From Pseudo-nitzschia pungens (lineage: Eukaryota; Bacillariophyta; Bacillariophyceae; Bacillariales; Bacillariaceae): DNA of 64,000 nt. Shown piece by piece: positions 1 through 11,035 of this stretch (position 1 is the stretch's first letter; each line of letters begins with the position of its first letter). The position numbers and the translations under genes are program-made. The notes below the pieces were generated by a model. That model saw nothing but the letters and a program-made list of their open reading frames with translations. It was not told the origin of the DNA and searched no databases. The stretch covers positions 930,001 through 994,000 of the forward strand of contig CM074767.1 in NCBI GenBank assembly GCA_037355855.1. Direction: 5' to 3'.

Positions 1-1524
1 GCGTCGACCTCTTCGTCACCGATGGTTTCGGTCTTACGGGAGGTGAATGCATATGGTCCCGTGCCAGAGATTTGCGTGATTCCGGCACAGGAAACGTCTT
101 TTGGTTCCGATCCCTTGTGACAGGAGTTGTGTGTGATTGGGTCGGTGGTGTTGCCGTTCACAAATGCGGCGGGAGACAACATACGAAGAGGACGAATGTA
201 GGAGAGCTCCTGAAGGAATGGGGTGTACTTTGTATGTGTGGTAACAATGAATGTGTAATCACCATAGCACTGCCACTTATTGATGTAAAGGGGAACACCG
301 TACCAGCCGTGCCAATCGGGTGTTGCCAACTCTCCGGCAAAAACGTGATCAAAGTTAAGCTTGGCAGCCGCACAATTCCACTCGGTTCCGTCGTGAAACT
401 TGACACCTTCTCGAAGCGTGAAGACGTATTGCTCACCGGGTTCGTACTCGTTGTCTGTGATGGTCCAGGACGTGGCGAGAGCGGGCAGGACCTGCCCACC
501 TTCCCCATAGGCCACCAGTCCTTCGTACACCCAGTTGTTGGCGAAAAATTCGTTGGGGCGATACTTTTGAAGAAATTAGCGTTCGAACACGCGAGCGGAA
601 ACGGGGAGTCGTCAAATGTAAGAACACGTTCGAGGCCAGAACAAGAACGAAGAAACATCAAAGCATGGTCAGTCTGTGCAGAGTAAGGTGTCTTACCGTG
701 TGTGGGTCAAGACGACCAACCGATTGGAATAGCCCCGTTTGCGCTCCCGGGGCAATGGTTACGGTAGAAGATCCGGTGATTGGCACCAATTTGTGGACAG
801 GGTAGTCAAACTGCTGGTGTCCGGCCTGGAATCCAGTAAGACGGGAATTCATGAGAGTTGGGATGCGTTTTCCCCAGAGAGGAAGCATTACGGCCTGGGA
901 ATGGTAGTAATTGTGGATTTTTTCCCATTTGGCGGCTCGAGCTTTACGATCCTCCTCTTGCGTAACGTCTTGGATCATCTCGAAGAGTTCTTTTCTGGAT
1001 GCCGGTTCCGCAAAATTAGTAAAGGCTTGCATATGTCCTTCTCCACCACTTCCATTGATCCATCCGAGTGCGTACGAGTGCGGGTCGTAGGGAGCTCCCC
1101 ACGTCTCGGTGAAACTCAAATGGAAGTCCCCATCCTTCTGGGCCTCGTTCCACTTTTCCTTGCTCAACAATTTCGTCTCCACCTTGATGCCAAACTTTGC
1201 GAGGTGCTTGGCAATGTCATCTTCCACGGCCAGGCCGGTCGCATCGTTTTCTACAACGGTGAAGACCAACGGCTTCACGTCTTCGTGTTTACAGGTAGTT
1301 TCCTCTTCTAGCTTGCGACGAGTACTGCTACTCGAAATCTGTTTACCGACGAAAAGATGTTGATATAGAGTTAGCTATAAGACTAGGTATTCAAAATAGA
1401 TTCAAAAGTGAACATACAAATGCAACAAGAAATCTGCAAAAGAACTCACAGAAGAGAGCTGCGAACTGGATACCAGCTCAGCAAAGCCGAGGGCAATCAC
1501 CAATGAGTTGATAGAAAAATACAT
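1..1524 (-). CDS. Secreted family-5 (NikA/DppA-type) solute-binding protein, permuted, partial
   Basis: Three exons fit in one frame: 1524-1450, 1338-697 and 563-1, with introns 1449-1339 (GTGAGT donor) and 696-564 (GTAAGA donor). The 25-codon first exon reads MYFSINSLVIALGFAELVSS, a signal peptide. The mature part matches bacterial SBP_bac_5 nickel/oligopeptide-binding proteins, but in swapped order. The segment normally near the C terminus (TWGAPYDPHSYA, AVMLPLWGKR) comes first. It runs straight through the second junction (GRLDPHT, then YRPNEFFANNWVYEGL) into what is normally the N-terminal lobe (FTLREGVKFHDG, PFLQELSYIRP, GTGPYAF). The gene runs off the left edge, so whether the middle segment follows (true permutation) or a second C-half follows (tandem copy) is unknown. 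The family binds metal chelates or peptides; the ligand here is not determinable. A secreted or cell-surface scavenging role is inferred from the signal peptide. Confidence 0.8.
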
Positions 1525-2441
1525 CTTTGTGGTGTACCCGTAGAACAAATCAACGTTGTGATCGATGTTGATGTGCTCGTTCCAGCAATTTTATGCCACA
1601 GATCTTTTTTATTGGTGACAACGGTGTTGCCAAAGATTTTCTTTTCTGACAGCGGTGTTGAGAGCGAAGATACTTGTACCGCCTTGCCACTTGCTGCGTC
1701 CGCTGCACTTCTTATGGTTCTCATCGAGAGACAATGGATCATGCCACCATTCCATTAGGCCATGAGACGTCGGCCTTTTGATAAGGCCAGCTCTTCGAAC
1801 TGTCGTACAATAAGAATAATCTTACTACATCATGGTACATTGAACGTAAGTTACTCGAAGAACGATTTCTTTTTTTCTTTCTTCCAATAAACACGCGCAC
1901 CTTGCTATGATCGAGGAAACAGGCATAAAAACTATTTTTCCAAGAAACAAAAACTAAGATTAGTGTCTTAATACCTCTCATTTATTAATGCCCTTATCGA
2001 TAGGTACACGTAAGGCTCTTGCTGACACCTTAGGCCTAAGGGACCCCAATCATTACTCCTAGCGCCATAGGATGCATTTTGTCTCGACAAAATGATATCG
2101 ACCCGACAAAAGAGGTTCTGGTAAAGTTACGGGCAACCTTACTGCAATTGGAAGTCGGAAACGGTAACCGAGACGAAAAAAGCAAGATCCGAAATACCGT
2201 TAATAGGTTCTATTATCGGACAAATAACAGACGATAGACGATAGAAGATCGATTCCGTACTTGTACCGGTAACCTTGCCAGTAACCTTACCCAAAGACAA
2301 ATAATGCGAAGTAATAATAGCCTTACTGCCCCAAGTCGAAATAGTGAATAGCTACAAGTAATTACTCTCTCGTGCAATCGGCCATGGAAGGAACAACTTT
2401 GGAAGCGAAGTTTGTTACAAGCGATCGTGACATGTGGAGAA
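1525..2441. other. Divergent intergenic region between binding protein and ferroportin
   Basis: About 0.9 kb without a convincing gene; both flanking genes are transcribed away from it, so it should hold both promoters. It contains several GGTAACCTTAC-like words (about 2130-2310) and two closely spaced near-copies, TGTCGACAAAATGATATCG and a TCGACCCGACAAAAG variant, near 2080-2115. No recognisable TATA box or transcription-factor site could be assigned. Confidence 0.4.
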
Positions 2442-4190
2442 ATGTATAACTCAATACGTTGTAGCACCGAAACAGATCACGAGATCGATGCTCCCGAGCC
2501 ATCGATAGCGTCGTTCGATGCGGACCCCGACGAAAACGATTCTGGACATGATCCATCGTCGGATAATTTCGGCGTGCGGTTCGATGGAACATTACAAGCA
2601 GCGCGGAGGTGGCTGTATTTTACCCACTTCTTCACAACTTTCTCGGACGACTACTGGCAGTTTTCGGTGGTCATTTTTCTCTCGGCAATTTCCGATTTCA
2701 AGTCCATCCTGTATGTTTCGACGTTTGGACTTTCGCTGAATGTAGGGAGCATTGTTGTGACTCCCTACCTAGGGAATTGGATCGACCGGAGGCCAGCAGG
2801 AGATCGATTGCGCATCACTCAACTTTTATTGGCTCGAAAACATATTACTGTAATGTTGTTGGCCATACTGTCTTCTTGGATCTTAGCGATCACGCTGCCC
2901 TGGCTGCAATCTGAAGATGACATTGCCAGCGATGACATCGAAACTTTGCCGTTTGTCAGCACGGTAATACTAATTGGGATTCACGTATTGGGAACGATGG
3001 CAGGAGTTCTCGATCGGATTTTCACCATCATCATCGAACTAGATTTGCTGGTTGTTCTCAGCGAGTTCGCTAGAGATGAGGAGCAATCCCAGAGCATATG
3101 GCTTTCAAAAACGAATGCCTCCATGGAACAAATCAGCTTGGCCGCTAAAGTGATGATCAGCGTTTTGATATTCCAGGAAAATTTCCAACTCACTTGTTTG
3201 GCAGTGGGATTGGTTTCTGCGCTTGCCTGGACGATCGAACATGTTTGCATCACGAAGATCTTCAGGATTATACCGACGCTGGGACAGCAGAAAGACGACT
3301 CGTCTTGTGTTGACAGCTTGGACCTGACGGATTCTATGCGGTCCGAGAGAGAGCATCGCATCGAAGAAGATATCTCAACACAGGCAGAACAGTGGCCATT
3401 AAGGATATATATCGAGCAGCCAGGTGCACCTGCCGGAATAAGTTTTGCGCTCCTTTTCTCAAATTGCGTCACCTTTGGCAATGGACTGTTGAGCGCATAC
3501 TTGCTCAATCGAAGTATGAAAGCTCGCACCATTGGAGTACTGCGAGGAATTTCTTCTGGTGTTGGATTACTAGTGAGTGGACATTACACCGAGCAACATC
3601 TCCATAACGAATTTTGATTGATCATTTTTGTCTCACGCTACGAGCACCGATTTTCTATCCTCAACTGTTGTCACTATTGATCAAAGGGAACTTTTGTTTA
3701 CACTATTTCGATTCGTCTGCTAAGCTTGGAGACAACGGGTTTATGGGGAGTCGCATCACAAGCGACATCACTAGGAATTGCCACAGTGTTCCTATCGCTT
3801 GACCATAACGAAGATACTTCTTCAAATGACATATTCTTGTACCTCTTCATTGCGTCGGTTGTAAGCTCTCGTCTTGGTTTGTGGGTATTTGATGTTACTG
3901 TGACCCAATTGCAGCAACAAGAAACACCCGAACAGTACCGCTGCCTTGTAGGTAGCGTTCAGGAAGCTTTGAACTCCCTCTTCAATATCGTTGCGAATAT
4001 AATCGGCCTTCTTTTCACGCATCCAGACGAATTCATTTATATTTCTGCCTGCGGATTCGTCAGCGTCGCACTTGCCTTTGTATTCTTCTTCTGTGGTATC
4101 TTCATTCCTCGGAGAAATCGTCGAGGAGACGAAATGAATGATTTTCAACCGCAGAACGACCTGGAGCTTTCAATCAGATCTTTAGCCTGA
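2442..4190 (+). CDS. SLC40A1: Ferroportin-like iron exporter
   Basis: Two exons, 2442-3572 and 3687-4190; the donor GTGAGT and the acceptor TCAAAG keep phase 0 and give about 544 aa, near the 571 aa of human ferroportin. The start is the first ATG of the open frame. After an acidic N-terminal tail, TM1 carries FSDDYWQFSVVIFLSAI with the conserved acidic residue of the family's TM1 iron site (about residues 69-70). The middle has NASMEQISLAAKVM, as in the family's TM5-TM6 region. The second half has RLGLWVFDVTVTQLQQ, the ferroportin signature, followed by a conserved VQEALNSL helix. Major-facilitator fold with about twelve membrane helices; the family exports Fe2+ from the cytosol or into vacuoles. 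It is divergent from the permuted binding protein, which suggests but does not prove a shared metal role. The last membrane helix is followed by a short polar tail. Confidence 0.88.
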
Positions 4191-5560
4191 ATTCGAAATG
4201 CCACTATTCATACATCAACTTCTTGGGCAGCTATGAGACAGACTTTGATGGTGAGAAAGTTTGTGTAGAGAAGATACCAAAACATGGCGCTAGCACAAAC
4301 GACCCCAGGATGATACAACAACAAGAAGCGAGTGGAAAGCAAAAATGCGAAATGGTCGATTCCAATTTGTGAAACAGCACGTAAATGAAAAGGATCGGCT
4401 CTGCAGTGAGTAGCTCCTCCTTCATAAACCTGATTTCCATCAAAGCGATCTATCTCTCAACGATCATCTTTTGTCGATGGTATTCACATTAGCTCTGCAG
4501 GTCTGAAAATCAGTTCACACTCCTCATTCCATTCGGAAAATCATTTGAAAACTCAGGTGGTAATACTCCTACTAGTAGTACTGCTACTACTAGTGATAGT
4601 AGAAGTAGTACTTCAACCACATAACACCAAAAATATCCATGGCAGCTGTAGCGAAATATGGAAGAAATGAATCAGCTTCTCTGTCTTTGGTCGTTTTCAT
4701 GATAATTATTTGCTGTAATATCACATCACCTGCACCTCAAAATAAATGTAAGGTAGTGCGGCCATAACGAATAATACAAAGTAATGGTTTTTTGTAAGAA
4801 CAATAGGAGTGGTGGTGCTGATGCCCAGCACCACCAGTCAACTCCTCACCGGGTAGGGATGATATTCCTACCACCACTACTATCTACATCTTTGCCAGGA
4901 CGTACTACTAGCTCAAATACTAGTATACGTAGTAATCAATAGTCCCAGTCTTCTGAACAGTCAACTTGACGAGCCGATCCACAATATTGGGAATTCAGAC
5001 TGCTAGTAATAAGGTTACTTGTACTACTACTACTACGAGTACGTAGGGCATTCAATGTGTATTAACTCGTACCGTACATCATGATACAGTAGAAGGTGTC
5101 CACCGTACGTGCGTTCATAAGGTTTACTGCATACATCATGATAATAAGATCATCTGTGTGCGTAACGATTTCGAAGAAAAGTTTCAGTCGTGTGGCTCCG
5201 TGACTAAAACTGTATTTCAAATTTTCTACCTTACCCCGTTACAGTATTTGGTGCATGCATGCGTTGTCGCACGTCGAACTAACGATTTTTTTCGTCCTTC
5301 ACATAATTACCAATACTTGGGAACGGTACGGTATCATCCAGCATTTTGAACCTACGAGGATAGAACCCGCAAGGATCGTAGCAGTACAGTTACGTTTGTG
5401 TTCTGCACCAACTATCAGTGGAGAGCATTCTTTAAACATAAGGATAGGTCGTTATCACCATATTTGACGCCGAATGACAAAAAAGGGAGGCGACCAACTT
5501 CCCATTTCTGAATCATTTCTTTCATAGCAAATACTTTCCCGACTTCAGTAAATTGGAACG
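4191..5560. other. Intergenic, repeat-rich, no gene seen
   Basis: About 1.4 kb. The 4555-4620, 4840-4900 and 4990-5060 stretches are made of TAC/TAG/ACT trinucleotide blocks, often arranged as ACTACTAGTAGT palindromes. Short open frames here have no family resemblance. The last 100 bases presumably hold the kinase 5' untranslated region. Confidence 0.5.
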
Positions 5561-6748
5561 ATGACGGATGAAAACTATGTGCCTAAATACCTAAGGAATC
5601 GACCAAACCTTCGCCTCATGGACAATGAAGGAGATTCCGGGAACGAAAGGCATGGGAGAAGGCCTTTGAGCATAGATATTAACACCGTAAACGCTGAGTC
5701 AATTTCGAACGGTGACAAGAATGCGTCTGGTGCCAAAAGCTATCAATTCGGTGACACTACCTATCGTCATGATGGATTTTCGATTGGCAAGGATTATCTG
5801 CGATGCGATGGCAAAACCATAACTCGAGGGAAACTTTTATCAAATTCGTTGACCGTTGGAAAAATAATTGGGCAAGGAAATTTTTCGCAGGTACACGAAG
5901 GAATCTTCGACCCTGCTCATGCTGTGGGAATGGATAGTTCGAAAGCAAATCCCATGCAGGTGGCGATCAAAAAGTGCACTGTCTTAGATATATCGGAGCA
6001 ACGAAAGAACATGTTACTGAAAGAATTAAGAGTGCTTTCTCAACTCCGATCGATTGCCTTAGTTGGATTTCACGGTGCCTTTTTGGAGGACGATGCCGTT
6101 GTGTTGGTGATGGAATACATGGATGAAGGTTCATTGGAGCAATGGAGAAAGAATAATAATTGTGGAAATGATTTGAAATCCTTCCAAATGAAGCGAGAGC
6201 CTTTTTTCGCTTCGATTGCCTATCAAGTGTTAACAGGTTTGGAGTACTTGCACAGTCAAAGGATGATACACCGAGACATTAAACCGGGAAACATCTTGTT
6301 TAACAAGAGAGGAGAAGTCAAATTGTGCGATTTCGGCATTTCATCGTTGTACGGAGAAGACGATTCGTCCCTGCAGACTACAGTTGTAGGAACTTCCCGT
6401 TTTATGTCTCCAGAACGACTCCGTGCCAAGCCTTATGGGAAAGCTAGTGATATTTGGAGTTTTGGCCTAGTACTGCTGGAACTATGGAAAGGGGAAATTC
6501 CATTTAAGGAGTGCGAATCTATAATCAGTCTTGTTGTTACGGTGGAAGAAACGTCACTCAATGAATTGTTATCGGGCATTCAATCATCATCCCCCAATCT
6601 AAGGGATGTATTGATGTTTTGTCTTCACCAGGACCCCGCAAAACGCATGCCCGCATCCATCCTTCGACAGGCTCCTTGGTTCTCTTCACAGTTTCAAATC
6701 GCAACACTCGAACGAGCTAGAATTTTGTTGTTGGAAAACAACTGTTGA
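5561..6748 (+). CDS. MAP kinase kinase (STE7/MAP2K-type) dual-specificity kinase
   Basis: Single exon, 395 aa from an ATG. A 95-residue variable N terminus ends in GFSIGKDYLRCDG, a lead-in common in stramenopile MAP2K-like kinases. The kinase domain is complete: glycine loop GQGNFS (104-109), VAIKK with the ATP-anchoring Lys (about 137), HRDIKPGN (237-244), DFG (257-259) and activation-segment end GTSRFMSPERL. The Ser/Thr cluster DDSSLQTTVVGT between DFG and SPE resembles the MAP2K phosphorylation loop, and MSPERL is typical of MAP2K. It would act in a MAP kinase cascade in the cytosol; upstream and downstream partners cannot be inferred. The short C-terminal tail has no added domain. No signal or membrane segment is seen. 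Confidence 0.85.
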   Translation: MTDENYVPKYLRNRPNLRLMDNEGDSGNERHGRRPLSIDINTVNAESISNGDKNASGAKSYQFGDTTYRHDGFSIGKDYLRCDGKTITRGKLLSNSLTVGKIIGQGNFSQVHEGIFDPAHAVGMDSSKANPMQVAIKKCTVLDISEQRKNMLLKELRVLSQLRSIALVGFHGAFLEDDAVVLVMEYMDEGSLEQWRKNNNCGNDLKSFQMKREPFFASIAYQVLTGLEYLHSQRMIHRDIKPGNILFNKRGEVKLCDFGISSLYGEDDSSLQTTVVGTSRFMSPERLRAKPYGKASDIWSFGLVLLELWKGEIPFKECESIISLVVTVEETSLNELLSGIQSSSPNLRDVLMFCLHQDPAKRMPASILRQAPWFSSQFQIATLERARILLLENNC

Positions 6749-7309
6749 TGTTCAAACTGATGGATGAACTCGCTCCGAAATATTTAGATGGTGAATACAC
6801 ACGAGTGGTTGATTTAACGAGTACTTGGTATCCAACTATCCGTCGGCACCAGATGGGGCACCCAAAGGCTGAACATTTTTTTATCAATTTCTGTTCATTA
6901 TGATAAAAGTACGCATGTTCGAGATGAACAAAATTGTCATCTTCATCACTTCTAATAATATTACTTCGTATTCTCTTATTTTTTATAGCACGCCACAGTT
7001 TCAACTATGGAAATTAGCACCTCTCCCCTTGATATTTTGTAAAAGGTATGCACAACACCCATGCAAAAGACATGATTTGTGAGGATTCAGCGCCGAATCA
7101 AAGTGTACCTAACTTGGTCATGAAAATGATGGCTCCGCCTATTGATTCGTTTTGTAAATTTGTACCGAACAACAAACTTGACGAATAACCAATCATAATT
7201 GGTGGTGATTCCTTTTACTTTTTTCATCGGTCAATCAATCGCCAGTCGCCTGATATCTTGAATCAATCTTTGTTTTATTCCTTGTCTTTCTTTCTCAAAT
7301 ACTGTAAGA
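6749..7309. other. Intergenic between convergent genes
   Basis: AT-rich 560 bases holding the 3' ends of the kinase and elongin C genes, which converge. No gene, RNA or clear terminator is recognisable. Confidence 0.5.
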
Positions 7310-7627
7310 TCAACAATCCAGATACTTCGATGCGATTAAGAGTTCGAGAGCGTATTCAGGTTCGATTGTGAACTCTGGAATACGAGAACCGGCGTTGCTG
7401 TATTTGGCTTTATAGTGCATGTAACGGACCACTCGTTCCAATATAGATGTGGCAATATCCGGGAAACGAATCACGTTGTCCTGTGCCTCTCGGAATTGAC
7501 CCTCCAGCATGGTTCGAATGGTGGCGCTGGCCCCTGTCGCAATCGCTTTGTCGACAAATATTTCGTGCCCCTCGGCGCTCACGAGCTTCACATAAACACG
7601 CTCTTGATCGTTATCTTCGTCGGCCAT
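7310..7627 (-). CDS. ELOC: Elongin C (BTB/POZ-like SKP1-family adaptor)
   Basis: Single exon of 105 aa from an ATG; human elongin C is 112 aa. The order of motifs is that of the family: YVKLVSAEGHEIFVDKAIA, SATIRTMLEGQF, VIRFPDIATSILERVVRYM and a C-terminal PEYALELLIASKYLDC. Elongin C pairs with elongin B and links BC-box substrate receptors to cullin ubiquitin ligases, and also works in the elongin transcription-elongation complex. Expected in the nucleus and cytosol. Length and motif agreement make this one of the safest calls in the window. Confidence 0.95.
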   Translation of the reverse strand: MADEDNDQERVYVKLVSAEGHEIFVDKAIATGASATIRTMLEGQFREAQDNVIRFPDIATSILERVVRYMHYKAKYSNAGSRIPEFTIEPEYALELLIASKYLDC

Positions 7628-8519
7628 GTTTCGGGTTGGATATCTTGGGTCGTACTTGTTTAGAATATCAGCTTGCAGATGTACGGGTAAGGTTACGTCA
7701 AACTCCTCTTTTGATTGATTGAGATGGTTCAGCGTTCAGTGTGCTCTCTGTCGGGAGTTCGGAAAAGATGAAAGAGGAGGTCTCAGCCCAAGATTTCGCG
7801 TACTCGTGACTTACTCGGGACTCACTCGTAATCAGCACCTGGCACGAAGTAGTCGTGCCGTAATTACGGTAAGGTTACTGAGTCGAGTCAAAAACAAGGG
7901 GATAAGAGGAGTGGCTGACCCTAAGTACTACTAAGTACGGATACCGGTACGTACCCTCCTATCTGGTATGCAAGGTAATGGTCAAGTCAATGATGAGCTT
8001 TGGTGTGCATACTGACTAATAGAACTAACTTGAATATTCATGAGGCTAGCTTATTGTTCTGCTTCTTGCCCTTCAGGATGTTGTCATCTTCAATGACCCT
8101 GCATCAGTTGGAGATATCAGCACCACCAGCAGTACCCAGTGGGGGTGGTTGCCCTTTCTTTGTTTGTTTCAATCTCACTTACTACTACCTTATCTCTATG
8201 GTCCTGGCTCCTGACTGGTAGGGTCAACGAAATGATTTATGAGGTGAGCTACAAAATGGCTCTGCAGCGACCATTGATGGGGGTCCTGCCGAGCACAATT
8301 CATGTAAAGAAACTACCTGCGGACGACGTTTGGAAGGTATAGCTGCTGCATTATAGCAACAAGGATCAAAACTAATGAAATTCTAAGCAGCTCAATTGAA
8401 TAGTCACTAACAAGCAAAAGTTTTGTTTTCCTATTCAAACATCATGTCTATCATTGTTTTCTATCCTCTATCTTGTTTATACATTCTGTCGTTCGGTGTT
8501 CGAAAGCATGACCGTCTCC
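7628..8519. other. Intergenic upstream of elongin C
   Basis: Holds the elongin C promoter (about 7630-7960, with a TTACGGTAAGGTTACTGAG word near 7862) and the 3' side of the sigma-factor gene. Small open frames at 8000-8342 lack any family features. Confidence 0.45.
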
Positions 8520-11035
8520 TTAGGAATTCATCATGGATTGCTGATGTTCCATCAATTTCTTTTCGTACCATGGACGTCTCAAACGGCGCAGTCCCTTGGA
8601 CTCTTGGGACCTGACCCAGGCAGGAGGTTTCTTCAGCTTCGCCGCCGTTGCTGTGACCGTCCTTGTCAGTCCGTCTTCCAGGCCGTAGCGCAGTTTGATC
8701 ACCGTTCGTTCTCCCTCGTTCAGATTGTTCAACATTTCCTCCAAATCCTTGTGGAACAAAGATCGGTCGACACTCTTTTCGGGAGAAACGTTCTCCTCGT
8801 CCAGGTTGTTGTCGAACTCGTTTGCGGAAGACAGCATGTCACCAATCGAGTCATCTCCTTCGTGCCCGTGGTCCTTTGGATTCTGCTGGTACTGGGGCGT
8901 CTCGAGCGAAATCGACCGTTTCGTGAGTTTGATCATGCGCTTGTACTTCGATGTGGGCATGTCCAGGGCATCTGCCATTTCTTCGTCTGTTGGAGGTCTC
9001 CCCATCCCTTGCTGAAGGCTGCTCCGAACCTTTCGAACCCTGTTCATCATGTTGTGAATGTGGACAGGAAGGCGAATCGTTCGCGAGTGATACGCAATGG
9101 ATCGGAAAACAGCTTGTTGAATCCACCTAAGTATTCGATACACGAGTCGGAAACAATGAGATGGATGAGGATGTGATTGGGGGAAACAAATAAATAATAA
9201 TAATATCGATCAAGGGCAAACACACACAAAAACATCAACGCATCAAGTCTTCGGAAACGTACCAAGATGCATACGTGGAAAACTTGAAACCCTTGGTGGG
9301 GTCAAATTTTTCGGCGGCCCGGGACAGTCCCAAACTTCCTTCCTGAACCAAATCCTGCAGACTCACTCCCACCTTGGAGTACTTCTTTGCAATGGAAATG
9401 ACCAGTCGCATGTTCGATTGGACCATGAGCTGCTTCGCGCGGCGACCTCCCAGCATCATCTCGCAGAAATCCTCCACGGTCCCTCTGTTGATGGGTTTGG
9501 CGCTGGCACCACCGAGTTTCTTCCCCGTCTTCCGGTCCATCTTGTAGACATCCCTGGGGATCTTCGGGGGCGGGGGTTTCTTGGCCCGTCCGCGACCTCT
9601 TCCGACACCAACGTTTTGCGCCAATCCGTTGCCAACGAACATGTTGGGGTCGATCTTTTTGAACAATTTACCGTACCCTGCAGGCCGTATTTGTTTCTCG
9701 ACAAGCTCATTGACAACATAGTTGCTCTTGGGTTTGGTATCGATTCCGTCTCCCTGCTCTTCCTGTCCCTCGGTGTACCCACAAGCACGTGCCCACTCGG
9801 CAATCGTCGGGAGTCTCATTTCCCTGATGCAGAGTCCTTCGTGGACCTGTTCGCATTGAATCATGAGCTGAATCTTCTCTCCGATGATAAACTCCTGCTC
9901 CGGTGTCAGAAGCTCCGTGGCGTAATATTTTCTCAGTTCTAGGTTGTTTTCCCCTCCGGAATTGTTTGCTCCCGGCTGTCGTTTTCGTCCCGGGCGGGCG
10001 CGACTCTGGATAAAGTCTTTGGATTCGTTTTCGAAGTACGCGTCGCTGTCGGCGTGGATGCCGCCGGCGCCGGACGACTTCTGCTTGGGTTTTCTTCCCT
10101 TGGGCAGATTTTTCTTCACCACTCGCTTTTTGCGCGGCGCTTTTTTCTTGGTGACGGCCGCCTTGGGGGCATCGCTCGGGGTGGCTTCCGGCAGTTTGTC
10201 CTCCGTCTTCGTCTTTCGCTTTCTCGTGGTCTTTTTCGCCTCCGTCCCGCGGTTTTCTCGCGATTGCACCCGGCGCGAGACTTCCTTGGAGGACACGTGG
10301 AGTCTCGATTCGAGTTTCCGCTTCAAGAGTGTTGCGGTTCTCGGTTCGTTGGTGTTTTCCACCATGTGATTCAGCAGGTCCCGCTTCTGCTGGTACTTTT
10401 TCATGCTGGCCCAGGTCATGGCTCCCGGCACCAGCTCGGGCCTCCCGTACGGTTTGGGCGGCTTTCGGCGGATGGCTTTCGCGTCCCCGTTAACGGGCGG
10501 GTACAGAAAGTCTTCCGACAAGAGCTCCAGGACCTGCGCGTCGATTCCTTCCAGGGCGGAATCGACCGTTCGCGCTGCGGAAGCCACCTCGACGTCGCGG
10601 AGGACGGCGTTTCGTTTCTGCTGCGACGCGGAGGATTCGGGCAGCATCGGCTGGATGGCTTCCACGACGACCCCGCCGGCGTTTCTGCGGAGACGACGCC
10701 CTCTTGGAAGGAGATCGGGTCGAACGGAGGACGACGAGTCGATTGTCGCGGGAGAACGACCAAGCATCGTTTCCGGCATCGCTCGCCGAATGCAGAATCG
10801 GCCGGGGCATGTGGAATGCCGAGGTGTTCGCGGGGGAAAGGGCAACCGTTGTCAGCGCCAAGAGGAGGGCCAGGCCTATGGTTCTCGGGCATCCCTTCCC
10901 GGCGTTGGATTCCCGCGTTGCCCTGGCGCGTTTCTGACCGATGGCGGGAGTTGCTGCGTCCGCGGGGTAAGCACGGAAGGAAGGACCGCTTCTGGTGCGC
11001 CTCCGTCCGCCGCTGTTGTTCTTCGAGACAGCCAT
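8520..11035 (-). CDS. Plastid-targeted RNA polymerase sigma-70 factor
   Basis: Nuclear gene for the specificity subunit of the plastid-encoded RNA polymerase. The start at 11035 gives an N terminus with a hydrophobic signal ([16 protein letters not shown]) and then NTSAFHMP, matching the diatom ER-plus-plastid leader with Phe after the cleavage site. A one-base frame jump is then needed between about 10815 and 10700 to reach the main frame. The body has a long Lys/Arg-rich linker, region 1.2-like [20 protein letters not shown], region 2 ([35 protein letters not shown]), then an intron at 9262-9127 (GTACGT donor, TTAG acceptor) that joins to [11 protein letters not shown]. Region 3 has [13 protein letters not shown] and region 4 has [18 protein letters not shown] and a divergent helix-turn-helix ending GLRRLRRP. 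Function is certain; the exact leader is not. Confidence 0.88.
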
